This document shows, piece by piece, positions 22,261 through 35,546 of a stretch of 64,000 nt of DNA. Within the stretch, counting starts at the first letter, position 1; the number at the start of each line of letters is the position of its first letter. Source of the stretch: Lepas anatifera (Eukaryota; Arthropoda; Thecostraca; Lepadidae); contig JAOTON010001685.1 in NCBI GenBank assembly GCA_034440635.1, positions 1,437,001 to 1,501,000 on the forward strand. The letters run 5' to 3'. The notes beneath the pieces were generated by a model. The model did not search any database and was not told the origin of the DNA. It saw only the letters and a program-made list of their open reading frames with translations. The position numbers were made by a program, and so were the translations under genes.

Positions 22261-24230
22261 GTTCGAATAATCGCTCGCGCTAAACAGAGCTGTGTTTTCG
22301 CGATGTTTCTGTGTCCCCTCAGGCTAGGTTACATGGTTTTCAATTAAATTATCATGATTCATCCAGGTGCGTCGGCGGTGCCTTGTTTAAGTGACTCACA
22401 GGCTTCCCAGGAATTGTTCTGGATGATTTCCCTTCTTCAAGGTCACTGGGGGGTAAGCACGAGCGCTCTCAGTGTTACATATGTGCGTGTGTGTTGGGAC
22501 AATACTTGAAGATAAGCCATCCAAAAATAGTCACATATTGAAGGATATTTTTCGGTCAAAAGTTGTGGTGCATCATGTTCTTCTGTTAACTTGTACTTTT
22601 CAACAAGCTTGAGGTCGCTTACAGTGACAGAACTTTGGAGTCAGCGTTAGCAGCATCTCTTCCCTGACTTGGTAAGAAAGTACTGAAGAACTCCAACACC
22701 ACGCAGGTGCGATCTCAGTTCTCTACATCCCTTCGTCAAGATATTTCTCTTCACAAATTCTATGCTTCGATGGCATACCTTCATTTCAAAATGAAGAAAT
22801 GTTATCAGACCAGGCAAAAAACAACTAGGAAACCTATAAGGTGTATGTTGGAAAAACTTGTGCTGGACGCCAAAGAGGGAAAAGGTCACCACGCGGGCTC
22901 AAAGGGAACATTTGAATACTTGAAATAACAGTTTTCTTTTATTCATCGGATACTTTTGATTTCTGCTTTGCACAATGATCGTAGTTAAGGGGAAGACACG
23001 GCCTTCATCAGAGGGTGAAAAAGCTCCCGCCAGACGGATATATAAGGGACTGGAAAGCCGCTAGTCCCCAGTGCAAGAATATCCGAAGGGCTGGAGACCA
23101 TTGGGATGAGCTTGGGACAAAACTGGTCACTAGTTTGTATAAAAACCCCTGAAGCTGTATGCTCCAGATCAACTTTCCCAGGACTGGGAACCTTACTCGA
23201 GGTTTGAGGGAAGCGATAACTCCCGGGAAACCGGTGCGATTGCTAGACCTTATGCCACAATGAGAGCTGCCCCGGCTACCCCAGGGCGCTCATGCCACGG
23301 TCTGAGGCCCATCGCCGTGAACCCATTTGTAGAATTAGTTTAAACGCTGCAGGCAACTACTTGATGCTCGATACTGATTTCATGTAAAGAAAAAAACTGA
23401 ACAAACCGAGGTGTTGGACACTGTCTGCGCAGTTGAAGAGCTGGCGCCTGTGTCGGACTTGACCATGACGTAACCACATCCTCTGCCGTTGAGCGTGTCC
23501 ATGAGCTGCAGGAGCCAGGCTATTGTTGGACACGCAGGCGGTCACCCTGCTGACCTCAGACGTTTATTATCACAGTGGAGGCAGTGATGGCTGCCGTGGT
23601 CAGCCCAGTCAACGAGAGAGCTAGAAGATCAGGCCCTAAATACCACCAAGAATCTGACACAACGTAATTCCTCTGAAAAAAACAGCGCAGAGGAATGAGG
23701 TCAAACTAATTGGAGCCATCGAGTGACGTCGTTCTGATCTGAGGCAACGTCGGCGCCGGAAGTGGTCACCATCCGTCGTCAGCGGCGGGCGACGCCGGCG
23801 CGTCGTCTCCGTCGCGGCGCTGGGGCCCCGCCGTCGCCGGATATTTACGCTAGAGACGAGAGTCGATATATGCGATTGCAGGGTGACAGATCGCCGATAA
23901 AGATTTATTGAATGCGGCGCAATGGCGGAAACCGCTTTGCCTGCTGTTTTAACCTGCCCATATGCTCGTTGGGTTTAAGACAATATCGCTGGAGCTCCAT
24001 CGGGCCTATGTAGCTGTTCCGTCAGCGTTTCAGAAAAGTAGGCACACAACGCCGATGAAGCAAAGCAGACGAGTGGTGTTGCGGTTCAGTGTCGTTGTCA
24101 CACCTCTTATCTCCCGACTCAAACATGTCCCATGCAGGAGCGCGGTGCACGGCCGCTCAAAGTCCGCCGTCTGACACGGAGCGTCCCAGCCGAGATCAGA
24201 CCCATCGGCCAGCCGCCATCTCCAATGATT
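22261..24230. other. Unassigned DNA
   Basis: No supported gene. The plus frame 22707-22928 (73 aa) is Lys-rich with no recognisable domain. A second phase at about 22838-22860 spells KVYVGKT, which resembles a GIY-YIG fragment but is too short and stop-interrupted to call. A CpG-rich patch lies at 23740-23850. Confidence 0.35.
23039..23046 (+). promoter_or_regulatory. Possible TATA box
   Basis: TATATAAG in a GC-richer context, followed about 30 bp downstream by ccccagtgca. No coding sequence or transcript start can be tied to it, so this is only a motif match. Confidence 0.15.
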
Positions 24231-24308
24231 AATTGCTGTTAGCTTCTCTGCAGCAGTGGCCACAGAAGACACGGACCAGCCAGCCGCGGCGGTGGCAGAG
24301 CGGAGCGG

Positions 24309-24800
24309 AGCCGACACTGATGCACAGACACATTGATGCCGGCACAGCGGAGCTGACATTGATACACATACACAGTGATCCCGGCACAGCGGATTCGACA
24401 TTGATGCACATAACACTGATGCCGGCACAGCAGAGCCAACATTGATGCACAGACACATTGGTGTCAACGCAGCGGATTCGACATTGATGCACATAGCACT
24501 GATGCCGGCACATCGGAGCCGACATTGATGTAAATACATATTGATGCCGGCACAGCGGTGCCGACACTGATGCACAGACGCATTGATGTCAGCAGAGCGG
24601 AGCCAATGCCGATGTAGCAGAGCCATTGTTTTTTTTACCACAGAAAAGACAACACTGTTGCAGTGGAGACACTGTTGATCAAGCAAAGCCAATTCTGATG
24701 CAGTGGAGCCAACGTTGTCCAAGCGGAGCAAACTCTGATGGAGCGGAGCCAATGCAGACCAAGAAAAGTCAATACTGTTCCAGTGGTGCTAACATTGCCG
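24309..24800. repeat. 42-bp minisatellite
   Basis: Units of about 42 bp (a few 39) carrying gaYattgatgcacataca..ttgatgccggcacagcgga. The array is clearest from 24309 to 24605, about seven units, and decays into shorter gcagYggagccaa-type units to about 24800. Because 42 is divisible by three, the minus strand stays open for 240 codons (24030-24752), giving a Cys/His-patterned translation. I regard that frame as a product of the repeat. Confidence 0.75.
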
Positions 24801-24859
24801 CAGCGCATTATTATTGGTGCATTGAACCCATGAACATTGCTGAAACTTTGTAGCCAATA

Positions 24860-26540
24860 ATGACACAGGAGGGCTAAAATCATGACACCAGAGCCGATAC
24901 CGGTACATTGAACACGCTTCCTGCTTGGAGAAACCAATAGCTACGCAATAGGGTCAACAGCATCAAATCAGAGTTGACCTATGTGCATAGGCTTCTGAGG
25001 TATCACCGTAACCACATCAACATCATCGACAAATACCGCCAAAACTACCAATACCACCCTGAGGTCACTAGGAGCGACAGAAACCTCGTTGGAGGTACTC
25101 CGGTGAATATTCCCAAGAGAAAATACTCGAGACCCTGATGTCAGAAGGCATCACAGTCGATCGTGGACTAAATTCTTGAATGTAATTGTCTTTGTAATAG
25201 GGGTTATGAAGTCTGGCACTTATAAACATTACAGCATACCCCGGGCTCCGATTAGCCCACGGGCATATATCATTACGGGTTTTTCCAGGACACAGACAAG
25301 TATGATTTGCAACGTGTATATTATAAGGCATTACTTCCGTGTGAAATATTTGATAATTATATACCCGGACCATGGTTATATATCTCGGGCCGACAATGCC
25401 GGGGAATGTAGTGCACAGCAGAAAAGCGAGTCAGGTAGTTGGCATGCAGTGCTAACGTTAGTTGCTGTTCACCCATTTCAGGGATCCGTCACATAGGGGA
25501 GGAGAGACGCCCCCTGCAGGATTAACAGAGAGGGGACTGTGTCCCCAACATACATGCATGCCTCCGCGTAATTTCCAGAGGGCTTTGCGACACGGCGCTA
25601 CGGGAGGCTCCTAAGCCGAACCAGATGGCTCTCAAGTTGCTGTGGGAGGTTCCTGATGCTGTTTTTGTTCTGACCAAGGGGCCCAAAAGTCATTACAGGA
25701 TTCTTCAAGAGGATTAGTGGCCGGAAACGTGTTTCTAACAATTTTTGTTTTAATTGGCAGATGGTGCCTGAAAATAGTCCAAGAATGTCTAAGAAGGCCC
25801 TGGAAGCAGCATGACGGAAAAGCTAACCAACAATTCAGTACAATACATTTTCTGTAGATTTTAGTCAAGGCTCACAATCATACAGAAGACCATTCACACA
25901 TTCACACAGAAGACCATTCACAATCACCAGAAGGCCCGAGGTGGTACTGAAGACCATTGAAATAGCTGCATAGGTGCCTGAAATTGTGGAGGAGGCTCCA
26001 AGGCCGTACATGAGGCTCTGAAGGCGGAACAAAGGTCAAACGAATGGGCCATGGTGGTCCCTAAGATTGCAAAGAAGGTCTTCTTCACTGAAAAGGGGCC
26101 TCCAAGCCGTGAGATAACTTTTTGTAGATTACAGAGGAACTTGAGAGGTGGAGGTTCAGGGGGAGATTGCGGGGGAGAATGACTAGACAGGACATACATC
26201 AGCCGTAGGACATCCCCTGTCTTATATGGGGGGCTTTGAATATGACACAGAGGCCCCTCATGACGATACTGAAGGCCGTAAGGGCGGTGCGGAGGACCTT
26301 TCTGTGGTCCAGGGACGCACCAAAGGCGGTACAACCTGCAATGGGTATAGACAGATAGTTTGGGGGGAATAGGTCCAAAAATTTTGAGATATATATGTTT
26401 TCTGATAAGATCGGAGAAATCAGATCGTTTAAGAAGTGCCTTCCCGCTGCCTGGATCCGCCTGTGAGCACAACTTCACAGATCAGAGCAGCACGAGGGAG
26501 CCTGACCGGCCATAGATGCACCTGAAAAGGCAAAGAAGGT
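24860..26540. other. Unassigned DNA with short degenerate repeats
   Basis: No gene recognised. Around 25870-25950, acagaagaccattcaca recurs. From 25920 to 26320 the sequence consists of loosely periodic pieces built around gaaggcc/gaggct. The minus frame 25924-26478 is open for 184 codons with no domain and appears to follow this periodicity. Confidence 0.4.
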
Positions 26541-26546
26541 CTCAAA

Positions 26547-26775
26547 GCCCGGTAGCTCAGTTGGTAGAGCGTTGGGCTCCGGCCCGCTGCTCAGAAGCAT
26601 GCAGTGGCAGTGCATGTCCAGGCTTGGGATCGGTTCCCCTGGGACGCTCCGGCGCTCAATAGTTTACCCGACGTACAGGTCGGCTGGCAACTGACTGGTG
26701 AGAGGGTGACCTGAGCGGGGCGGCCGTCCCTGTGCTTTGTGGGACGTTAAACTTTGGCTTCTAAATCAACCCTTC
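26547..26775 (+). repeat. tRNA-derived SINE
   Basis: Starts with a tRNA-like head: gcccggTAGCTCAGTTGG carries an RNA polymerase III A box (TAGCTCAGTTGG), and gggatcggttcccc at about 26626-26639 is a degenerate B box. The A-to-B distance is about 75 bp, longer than in most tRNA genes, and no proper anticodon stem or acceptor pairing is visible, so this is a SINE and not a tRNA gene. A non-tRNA body follows (gacctgagcggggcgg, gtgggacgttaaac). The 3' boundary is approximate. Confidence 0.7.
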
Positions 26776-27129
26776 ATTGTGGGAGTTGCTCGTTCGGGTG
26801 ATGGGGTCGGGGCCTCCGTGACAAGTCCCTTGATGACTTTAGTGAGACTCCGACTCTAACAGTCGAACTGAGAACAACTTGGACAAAATTTATAAAAAAA
26901 AACCTGGAAAGCGGGGCAGAATTTTGTGTAGCGCAGGCCCCCACGACATGCAGGTGTGCCCCAGACAATATCGAAAGCTCAAGAGGTTGTAAGAGGGCCC
27001 AACGACGTCAGACGAGGTGTCCAAACCAGCGCAAAGCCCTCTGTTGTTTTCTGGAAGTTGCCAGGGGGGGGCAGATACACTAAGCATAAAAGTCTCAAAA
27101 GGAGCTCACTGGAGTCCCTGTAAAGGCTC

Positions 27130-27174
27130 CTGAAATGGTAGTTGTGCCCTGGAACCCCAGAACTACCATTTCAG
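27130..27174. repeat. Perfect 14-bp hairpin
   Basis: ctgaaatggtagtt at 27130-27143 is the exact reverse complement of 27161-27174, around a 17-base loop. No T-run or gene end is nearby, so its role is unknown. Confidence 0.6.
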
Positions 27175-27754
27175 AGCTGCCACAGAGGAACGCAGGATAA
27201 ATCTGCCACTGGAACTTCTTTATATTGTCTTCCTCCAACTCCAAAACATCACCCCAAACTCTGGTATATTTACTTGTTGGAGTGGTGATAACCTTACCTC
27301 AAGCCCGCTAACTCTGAGTGGGTTTCTTGCAATTAAATCGTCTATTTTTGTCATATTGCTCCATGTGCAGTGCAGTAACCCTTCCTGACAGTCATTTAGA
27401 CGGAAATACAGATACCGTTACAAAATACCCATCTCTGTGTTAACGGTGAGCCTAAAATTTTGGGTATCATTATATCTGTGTTAACTGTTCAAACCTAAAA
27501 TTAGGGTAGAGAACAGAACAAAAAGGCTCTCTTGAGAACTCAAAGAGAAACATAAGATCGCTAGTCAGAGGAAATTCCTAGACACAGCAGAGGATGCAAT
27601 AATACTTGACCAGCGAGGAATGTATGTACCTGCTTTGGTCCCCGGGATACGTGGCCCAGTGTATACATAGTGCGTCCGTTTGCTGAACACCAGGTTCCGG
27701 GTTCCAGACTTCCAGTCCCTCATGGCTTACCCCATCTCTAAAATCCTCCTAAAG

Positions 27755-27915
27755 GGCCCCCTGAAATGGTCACGGCGCCCCCATGAAAGGTTGATGACAC
27801 CCCCTGAAATTCTGCCTCCCTCACCAGAATGAGAGTTTCAGTGCCCCCGCAATAGGATTTGGCGCCCGCCAGATAGGCTTTGGTACCCAAAAGTAGCGCC
27901 CCCTGGTCCGGATGG
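27755..27915. repeat. Degenerate short repeats
   Basis: Loosely repeated pieces of about 30 bp built on gcgccccc(c)tgaaa and ggYtttggc. They are too diverged for a consensus by eye. Confidence 0.3.
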
Positions 27916-28026
27916 CAACACCTATGCAATCTGTAGTCACACGCTTTATATTAATAGTTTGAAATATCCAGAAATTTATTTCTGAATAAAATCCAGCCTA
28001 CTTTTGCTATCCATAACTTAACATGC

Positions 28027-28049
28027 ATACTACTCAGGGGCGCAACTTT
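28027..28049 (-). repeat. TSD and right TIR of the third giant element
   Basis: atactact at 28027-28034 is repeated exactly at 35562-35569. The element boundary at 28035 reads CAGGGGCGCAACTTT, which is the right end of the family seen on the opposite strand. Confidence 0.93.
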
Positions 28050-28337
28050 ATGTTTTCGATTGGGGGGCACCCGGCTCGAAAGGGGGCCCGTACATGATGG
28101 GGGCCCGTACATGATGGGGGGCCCGTATTTTGTTAATGAAAATGTGACCGAAAAAAACGTATTTTCGACCGTTTGTTGTCGAAAACTGACTGCAAAGGTT
28201 AAATAACAATTTTTAGCGCGCTATTCTTCACTGTTCCTGATTTGCACTATTTAGCCCAAAAAGTAGTCAGAAGACCCAATCTTTTGAAAGAGCTGCCAAA
28301 CTATGTAAGGATATCGGACAAGTAGGTGCCTACTTAC

Positions 28338-28454
28338 CGTCTTCGTCGTCCACGCGGGATGCTCTCCTCCGGAGGTACAACGGGATCAGCCCCGGACGAC
28401 GCAGGAGGGATGGATGCTGGAGGGTCTTTTAGCAAACGGGATCCGGCTGGTGGG
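28338..28454 (-). pseudogene. Exon-like segment with splice signals (third copy)
   Basis: The minus-strand equivalent of 11016-11131, with pyrimidine-rich acceptor ending ggccag and donor GTAAGT (28332-28337). It is 117 bp because one extra C in agcatcccgcg shifts the frame before the acidic tail. This copy is therefore broken if the segment was ever coding. Confidence 0.4.
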
Positions 28455-31400
28455 CTGGCCGAGGAAGATAATGATCAGGAAAAGAAGGATTGGAATTACA
28501 ACCTTACTTTACCGTTTTGCTGGAAACTATACACATTGCACTTTTCCGAGTTAGTTTTAAATTGGGGTTTTAATTTTTTGCGGTCCATAAATGAACGTAG
28601 CTTGCAAAGTACCAAAAATAGTAGTGATATGAACTACTTTAAGTGGACGCGTACGTTGCTAGATATTAAATGCAAATATTATCGGGGTCATTTTATAACA
28701 GTTTGCAAAATTAGCAAGACGATTCTAGATTCATAGGTTACCTGAAAAATGAACAAAGTTTGGGTAGTTTTGCCAGAGCAGCCCCTCGGTATTGAATGTT
28801 CTTTGTTTTACGCTTTTGTGCACCCGACTTATGTTTATACTGTCCAACCATTTTAACATTCACACCTGGAACGAAATCGCATTATCGCAAATAATTTGAT
28901 ACAAATGGAAGGTAGAGATCGAAGTGCGAAATTCCTTTATCAGCGGGGATACTGATATTTATGTTACATGATCAAGACACCTTTTTCTGATCCATTCACC
29001 TTGCCAGTTCATGACATTTTACAACACTGGGTACCGGTCAAGGGGTACTATGAATAGGTGGTACTGCCTATTTCCCTTTACAATCCTCATATAGGATCAG
29101 TACAAAAGGAATGGGGGGCCTAAAATTTCTCACGCCCCATCGTTTTTCCCCGAATGTTCCAGGAGGCATGGGACCGGCCGCACCTTGCCCGGGAAAACCA
29201 CAGGGGGCCCGCAAGCATGGCAGGGGGCCGGTTTTGGCAACAGGGAGCACGGATACACTAATCTGGGGCACGAAACTGCTAACAAATAAGGAACTCCTGC
29301 AAATACGCGACTAACACAACAGCTTCAGTTTCTGCACGATATTCTTAGACCACAAGGGGCCCAGACAGACTACAGAGGGCCTGAGCACACCAAAGGGGCC
29401 GGGCAGACCACAGGAACCCAGAAACCATAGGACGCCGGTAAGCCCAAAAGGGGCCCGAGCAGGCCACACACAGCCAGCAATTTGGCTGGACTCTGCCCGA
29501 TATATGCTGGGCTTTGACTGGGCAGAGCCAGCGTACATGGGCTCAGACCAGGTTCGGCTCCGCTGCGCCTGGGCAGAACCCATGGTCAAGCAAGACCGGG
29601 CTCTACCGCTCGGGCAAGTTGTCATCCACCGACCTAATGTCGGGCTCAGCCCGAGTCTATGTGGCTCAGCTATGAGTCTTAGGGCTCGGGCAGAGCCCGG
29701 CCCAGCCCGCTCTGGGCCCGGTCGGAATTGCTGGCTGGGCAGCGGGCCCGGGCAGACCACACGGGGCCTGGACAGATGAAAGGACCCGGGCAGACCACAG
29801 GGACCCGAGCAGAACACAGGGGCCGGGCTAGCCACAGAGGGGCCCCAGTCTGGAAAGTATGGCAGCAGACCCGACGAGTCCGCACCAGCCTTGTAGATTT
29901 TTCGCACCACCAGCAGCCTAAAATTCACACCAAGCATTGGTGAGAAATTTCACTGACCTGGAAATTTCGATGTTTTTACCAGTTTCTCCCTTCTCAGACC
30001 TCTGTGGCTGTTTGATTTGAGCTCCCTCGCACCATACAGCAAAAGTGGGCATTTGTTTGCTCCAAAGTTCGAACCACCTGAAGGGTGTCCGCACCACGAG
30101 ATCTCGCCAAAAGTGCCATACTTTGCAGACTGGGAGGGGCCCGGGCAAACCACAGAGGGCCCGCGCAGACAAAAGGGGCCCCGAACGGACAAAAGGGGGT
30201 CCGCAGAGGCCACACAGAGGCCCGGACAGACCAAAAGGGTTCCGGGAAAACTACAGGAGGCCCGGGCAGACCACAAGGGGCTCGATCAGAACAAAATGGG
30301 CACTAGCAGACAAGGGGTCCGTGCAGACCAAATGGGACCCAGCCAGTCTGCAAAGTATGGCAGCAGGCCAGACGAGTCGCACCAGCCATCCAAAATTATC
30401 GCACCACCAGCCTAAAAAAATCGCACCAATCTGCCATATACCAGGGAGAAAAACGCACACATTGCTACCCACAAGACGCAATACTACCTCTCTTATTAGT
30501 TAGTTAAGGACTTTTTATAAGGCCCCTCCTGTGTCTTCCTAACTATTCAGTCATTTTTTTTATTTTTCAGTGTCAACTTCCTCGCACCAGTTTTGCAAAT
30601 TCGCACCAGGCTGATAAAATTCGCACCACTCGCTCCTGTCTCCAAGGGCACTCGCACCGACGAGATCTCGTCGAAAATGCCATACTTTGCACACTGGGGC
30701 CCGGGCAGACCACAGGGGCCCGGACAGGCCACAGGGGGCCCGATCAGACCAATAGGGGCCCGGGATACCACAGGGGCCCGCATGGCAAGCATGGCAGAGG
30801 CTGGTTGCAGTTACACGAACCGCATCCATGGCAGGCCCGTCTGCATCCACAGGGTATTAACTACTGGGAGTAGGGACCCGGCTGCAGCCACCAGGGGGCG
30901 GGGCGAATGGGGTGGCCACCAGGGGAGGGGGCGAGTGGGGCAGCCACCCCTTAAACCCAAGAGCCTCTAGAGGACGAAATGCCGCCCCCAAACCCTCCCC
31001 TCCCCCAGGATGCGACGATTTGTCGCCCTTTGGGTGAAAAGTGCGCCCTTCGGGTGGCTAAGTGCCGCCCTGTCCCCTGAGGCTTGCCCCTCCCCTCCCC
31101 TTACCCAAATTCTAGATATGTCACTGGCGGCCATAGGGGACACAAAATTCTCCAAGTCTTGGTATTTAGCCATCAGGGGAGCCGGACAGGGGATCATCAC
31201 TCATTGAGGATTTAGCCCGACAGGAGCTAATAGCAAACAATCACTTCACTTGCCATTCAACACTGCGCATCGGAGCACGATTTGGATTGACACGAAAAGC
31301 CCAAACGTAAAATCCAAATCAGAGCCTAACGAAACTTTTCCAGAGTAGACACAAGCCGATTGAATCATACGCATGCCAATTTTACTGTTCAAGGCAAACT

Positions 31401-31906
31401 TTGTGCAAATCATTCGCCTCGGTGAATGCGACAAGAGAGCCAGGAGCATGCCTTAGATTCCTTTGCGCTGCGCTGACAATCCCGGGAAATTAAGATGCTA
31501 CCATTCGCCGGTGGACGCACATTATTTGACCCGGATTTGACGACAAGATATGATACACTTTTTGACAGACAAATTTAAGAGACTTAAATTTGTCTGTATT
31601 TAAAATTCCACTTGAACAAACAAAAATGGAAAACTTCATGCAAATTTCTGACAAAAATGCCTAGAAATATATCAATGAAGAAAAGTAGTGCCGGCGGAGA
31701 GATGCCAAAATAACAAACATGTCAATGTATTAAACCAGTACTTATCGGAAGGGGCCCGGCTGCGCACGGTGGGGGGGGGGTGAACTACGGGGGGTCGTAA
31801 GCAAGGCAAGGAGCCCGGCTAGAGACAGAGGAGGCCTGGGTAGTCCAGAGGGAGCCTGAAATTATAGCACGGGTTCCCGGATACAGCGAAGTGGGAGGAG
31901 TGGAAT

Positions 31907-32076
31907 CAGGGGCGGATTCAGGCCGACGGTGGGGGGAGGGGGGCAACGGGGCCCCAAATCGTGAAAAACATATAGTTTTTGTTTGAAGAAAATCCGTAAA
32001 AATCGGTAAAATCGGGGGGATTTGGGGAGGGCATCAAATCCCCCGATTTTACCTTTACCCCCTGGATCCGCTAGTG
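31907..32076 (-). mobile_element. Internal hAT-like MITE (third copy)
   Basis: The same 170-bp MITE as at 7401-7572 and 12039-12211. Ends here are caggggcggattcagg and cctggatccgctagtg. Confidence 0.65.
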
Positions 32077-32388
32077 CTGTGGTTCCTTGCAGACCACAGG
32101 GACACGGACAAACCATAGGGACCCGGGCAAATTGCAAGGGGCTGGGCAGACTGCAGGGGCTGGGTAGACCACAGGGGGGCCCGAGCAGACCACAGAGGGC
32201 CCAGGGAGACTAAAAGGAGCCCAGACCGCCCATAAGGGGCGCGGGCAGACCACAGGGACCCGGGCGGACCACACAGGACCCAGGAACACTACAAAAAGCC
32301 CAGACCACCTACAAAGGCCCCGGGCAGACTAAAAGGGGCCAAGGCAGAATACAAGGAGCCCGGTTGCAGTCACAGAGGAACCAAAAAG

Positions 32389-32590
32389 GTCCCGAGACTG
32401 TCAGAAATAGGGCCCCGGATGCAGTCAAAATGGGCCTGAGAATATCGTTAGGGGCCCGTTTGCGGACACAGCGATTATGGGTGGCCCTAAAGGGGACTGC
32501 ACCCAAGCGAGCATTCCAGGCAAGCATGCCAGGGAGCCCGACCGCAGCCACAGCAAGCCCAGATAGACCACGGGGCCCTGCACTCATGGC
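32389..32590 (-). repeat. Right boundary block of the minisatellite (third copy)
   Basis: The minus-strand equivalent of 6901-7089, with the landmarks taggggcccgtttgcg, gggagcccgaccgcag and agaccacggggcc. Confidence 0.65.
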
Positions 32591-32639
32591 AAGGGCCCGT
32601 CCGTGGCATTAGAGGACCCGCGCCTCCTGGACCACAGGG

Positions 32640-35252
32640 AGCCCGGTTGCAGTCACAGGTCCCGGTTGCAATCACAGGGGGCCCGGGTGGATCACAGGCG
32701 CCCGGTTGCGGTGACAGGGGCTCGGGCGGATCACAGAGGGCCCGGTTGCAGTCACAGGGGCCCGGGTGGATAACAGGGGGCCGGGTTAATTCCAGGGGCC
32801 CGGTTGCAGTCACAGGTGGCCCGGTTGGACCACAGGGAATCCGTTTGCAGTCACAGGGGGCTCGGGTGGATCTCAGGGGGCCCAGTTGCAGTCAAAGAGG
32901 GCCCGTGTGGATCACAGGGGGCCCAGGATGGATCACATGGGGCCCGGGTGCATCACAGGGGGCCCCAGGTGGATTACAGGGGGCCCGATTGCAGTCACAG
33001 GGGGCCCGGGTGGATCAAAGGGGGCCCGGTTGCAGTCACAGGTGCCCCGGGTAGATCATAGTGGGCCCGGGTGGATGAAAAAGGGCCCGGTTGCAGTCAC
33101 AGGGGGCCCGGTTGCGTACATAGTGCATGGTTGCAGTCACAGGGGCCCGGTGGATCCAGATAGCCCGGTTGATCCAGGGGCCGGTGTTAGAGGGCCCGGT
33201 TGCAGTCACAGGGGGCCGGGTGGATTACAGGGGGCCCGGTTGCAGTCACAGGGGGCCGGATGGCTCACAGAGGGCCCGGTTGCAGTCACATTGGACCCGG
33301 GTGGATCACAGATGGCCCGGGTGGATCTTAACTGGCCTGGCTGTAATCACAGGGGGTCCAGTTGCAGTCACAGGGGCCCGGGGGATCACAGGGGGCCCAG
33401 TCGCAGTCACAGGGGGCCTGAGTGAATCATAGGGGGCCCGGTTGCAGTCACAGGGGCCTCGGTGGATCACAGATGGCCCAGTTGCAGTCACAGGGGGCCC
33501 GGGTGGATGACAGGGGGCCCGGTTTCAGTCACAGGTGGCCCGGTTGGACCACAGGGAATCCGTTTGCAGTCACAGGGGGCCCGGGTGGATCTCAGGGGGC
33601 CCGGTTGCAGTCAAAGAGGGCCCGAGTGGATTACAGGGGGCCAGGATGGATCACATGGGGCCCCGGGTAGATCACAGGGGGCCCCAGGTGGATTACAGGG
33701 GGCCCGATTGCAGTCACAGGGGGCCCGGGTGGATCAAAGGGGGCCCGGTTGCAGTCACAGAGTGCCTGGTTGCAGTCACAGGGGCCCCAGGTGGATCACA
33801 GATGGCCCGGTTGCAGTCAAAGGGGGCCCGGGTGTATCACAGGGGGCCCGGTTGCAGTCACAGGGGGCCCGGTTGGATCATAGGGGACCCGGTTGTAATT
33901 ACAGGGGGCCCGAGTGGACCACATGGGGCCCGGTTGCAGTCACAGGGGGCCTGGGTGGATCATAGGTGGCCTGGTTGCAGTCACTGGGGCCCCGGGTGGA
34001 TCACAGATAACCCAGTTGCAGTCACAGGGGGCCCGGGTGGATGACAGGGGGCCCGGTTTCAGTCACAGGAGGCCCGGGTGGATCATAGATGGCCCGGTTG
34101 CAGTCACAGGGGGCCCGGATGGAGTCACAGGGGGCCCGGGTGAATCATAGGGGGCCCCATTTGTAATTACAGGGGGCCCGGGTTGATCACAGATGGCCCG
34201 ATCCCAGTCACAGGGTGCCCGGGTGGATGATAGGGGGCCCGGTTGTAATCACAGGGAGCCCGGGTGGATTACAGGGGGCTCGGTTGCAGTCACAGGTGGG
34301 CCGGGTGGATCAGAGAGGGCCCGGTTGCAGTCACAGGGGCCCAGGTTGGATCACAGATGGCCCGGTTGAAGTCACAGGAGGCCCAGTTGGAGTCACAGGG
34401 GGCCCGAGTGGATTACAGGGACCCCGGTTTCAGTCACAGGGGGCCCGGGTGGATCATAGATGGCACGCTTGCAGTCACAGGGGACCCGGTTGGAGTCACA
34501 TGGGGCCCGGGTGGATGATATGGGGCCCGGTTATAATTACAGGGGGCCCGGGTGGATCACAGAGGGCCCGGTTGCAGTCACAGGGGACCGGGTGGATCGC
34601 AGAGGGCCCGGTTGCAGTCACAGGGGCCCTGGTGGATCACAGTTGGCTCTGTCCCAGTCACAGGGGGCCCGGGTGTATCACAGGGGCCCGGGTGGATGAT
34701 AGGGGGCCAGGTTGTAATCACAGGGGGCCCGGGTGTATCACAGGGGTCCGGGTGGATGATAGGGGGCCCGGTTGTAATCACAGGGAGCCCGGGTGGATCA
34801 CAGAGGACCCGGTTGCAGTCACAGGGGGCCGGGTGGATCGCAGAGGGCCTGGTTGCAGTCACAGGGACCCCGGTGGATCACAATTGGCCCGGTCCCAGTC
34901 CCAGGGGGGCCCGGGTGTATCACAGGGGCACGGGTGGATGATAGGGAGCCCGGTTGTAATCACAGGGAGCTCGGGTGGATTACAGGGAGCCCGGTTGCAG
35001 TCACAGGTGGGCCGGGTGGATCACAGATGGCCCGGTTGTAGTCACAGGGAGCCCGGGTGGATGACAGGGGGCCCGGTTGCAGTCACAGGGGCCCGGGTGG
35101 ATCACAGGGGGCCCGTTTGCAGTCACAGGGGTGCGGGTGGATCAAAGAGGGGCCCGATTGCAGTCACAGGGGGCCGGATAGATCACAGGGGGCCCGGCTG
35201 CAGTCACAGGGGGCCCGGGTGGATTACAGGGGGCCCGGTTGGATGACAGGAG
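32640..35252 (-). repeat. GGGCCC minisatellite, third copy
   Basis: About 2.6 kb of the same 20/21-bp units seen from the G-rich strand (GGGGGCCCGG then ttgcagtcaca or gtggatcaca). Array length differs among copies: about 1.7 kb in the outer, 2.4 kb in the nested and 2.6 kb here. Confidence 0.92.
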
Positions 35253-35436
35253 GCCCGAGACTGCCGGAATTAGGGACCCGGCTGCAGTCAAAATGGGCCT
35301 GAAAAATATCGTTAGGGTCCCGGTTGCGGACACCGAGGTTAAGAATGGCCCCACAGGGCACCCGCAAGCATGCCAGGGAGCCTGGTCTCAGCCAAAGCTA
35401 GCCCAAGTAGACCACTGGGGCCCGGAATCGTGGCAG
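35253..35436 (-). repeat. Left boundary block of the minisatellite (third copy)
   Basis: The minus-strand equivalent of 2279-2464 and 4225-4412, between the array and the left terminus at 35561. Confidence 0.7.
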
Positions 35437-35546
35437 GGGCCCGGCTCTGTCCGCAGGGGCCCGCAACTTGGGATTGGGGGGGGCTCGTCGGGTTATTGGG
35501 GGGGCTTCTCCGAGCATTGGGGGGCTCGAGCCCCCCAAATATATGG

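Noticed and set aside
22707..22928. Penelope-type GIY-YIG endonuclease remnant (KVYVGKT in one phase)
   Set aside because: The match is only seven residues in a frame with a nearby stop, and no catalytic Arg/Glu context can be identified.
26547..26650. A functional tRNA gene
   Set aside because: A- and B-box-like segments exist, but the spacing is too long and the acceptor and anticodon stems do not form. The attached non-tRNA body indicates a SINE.
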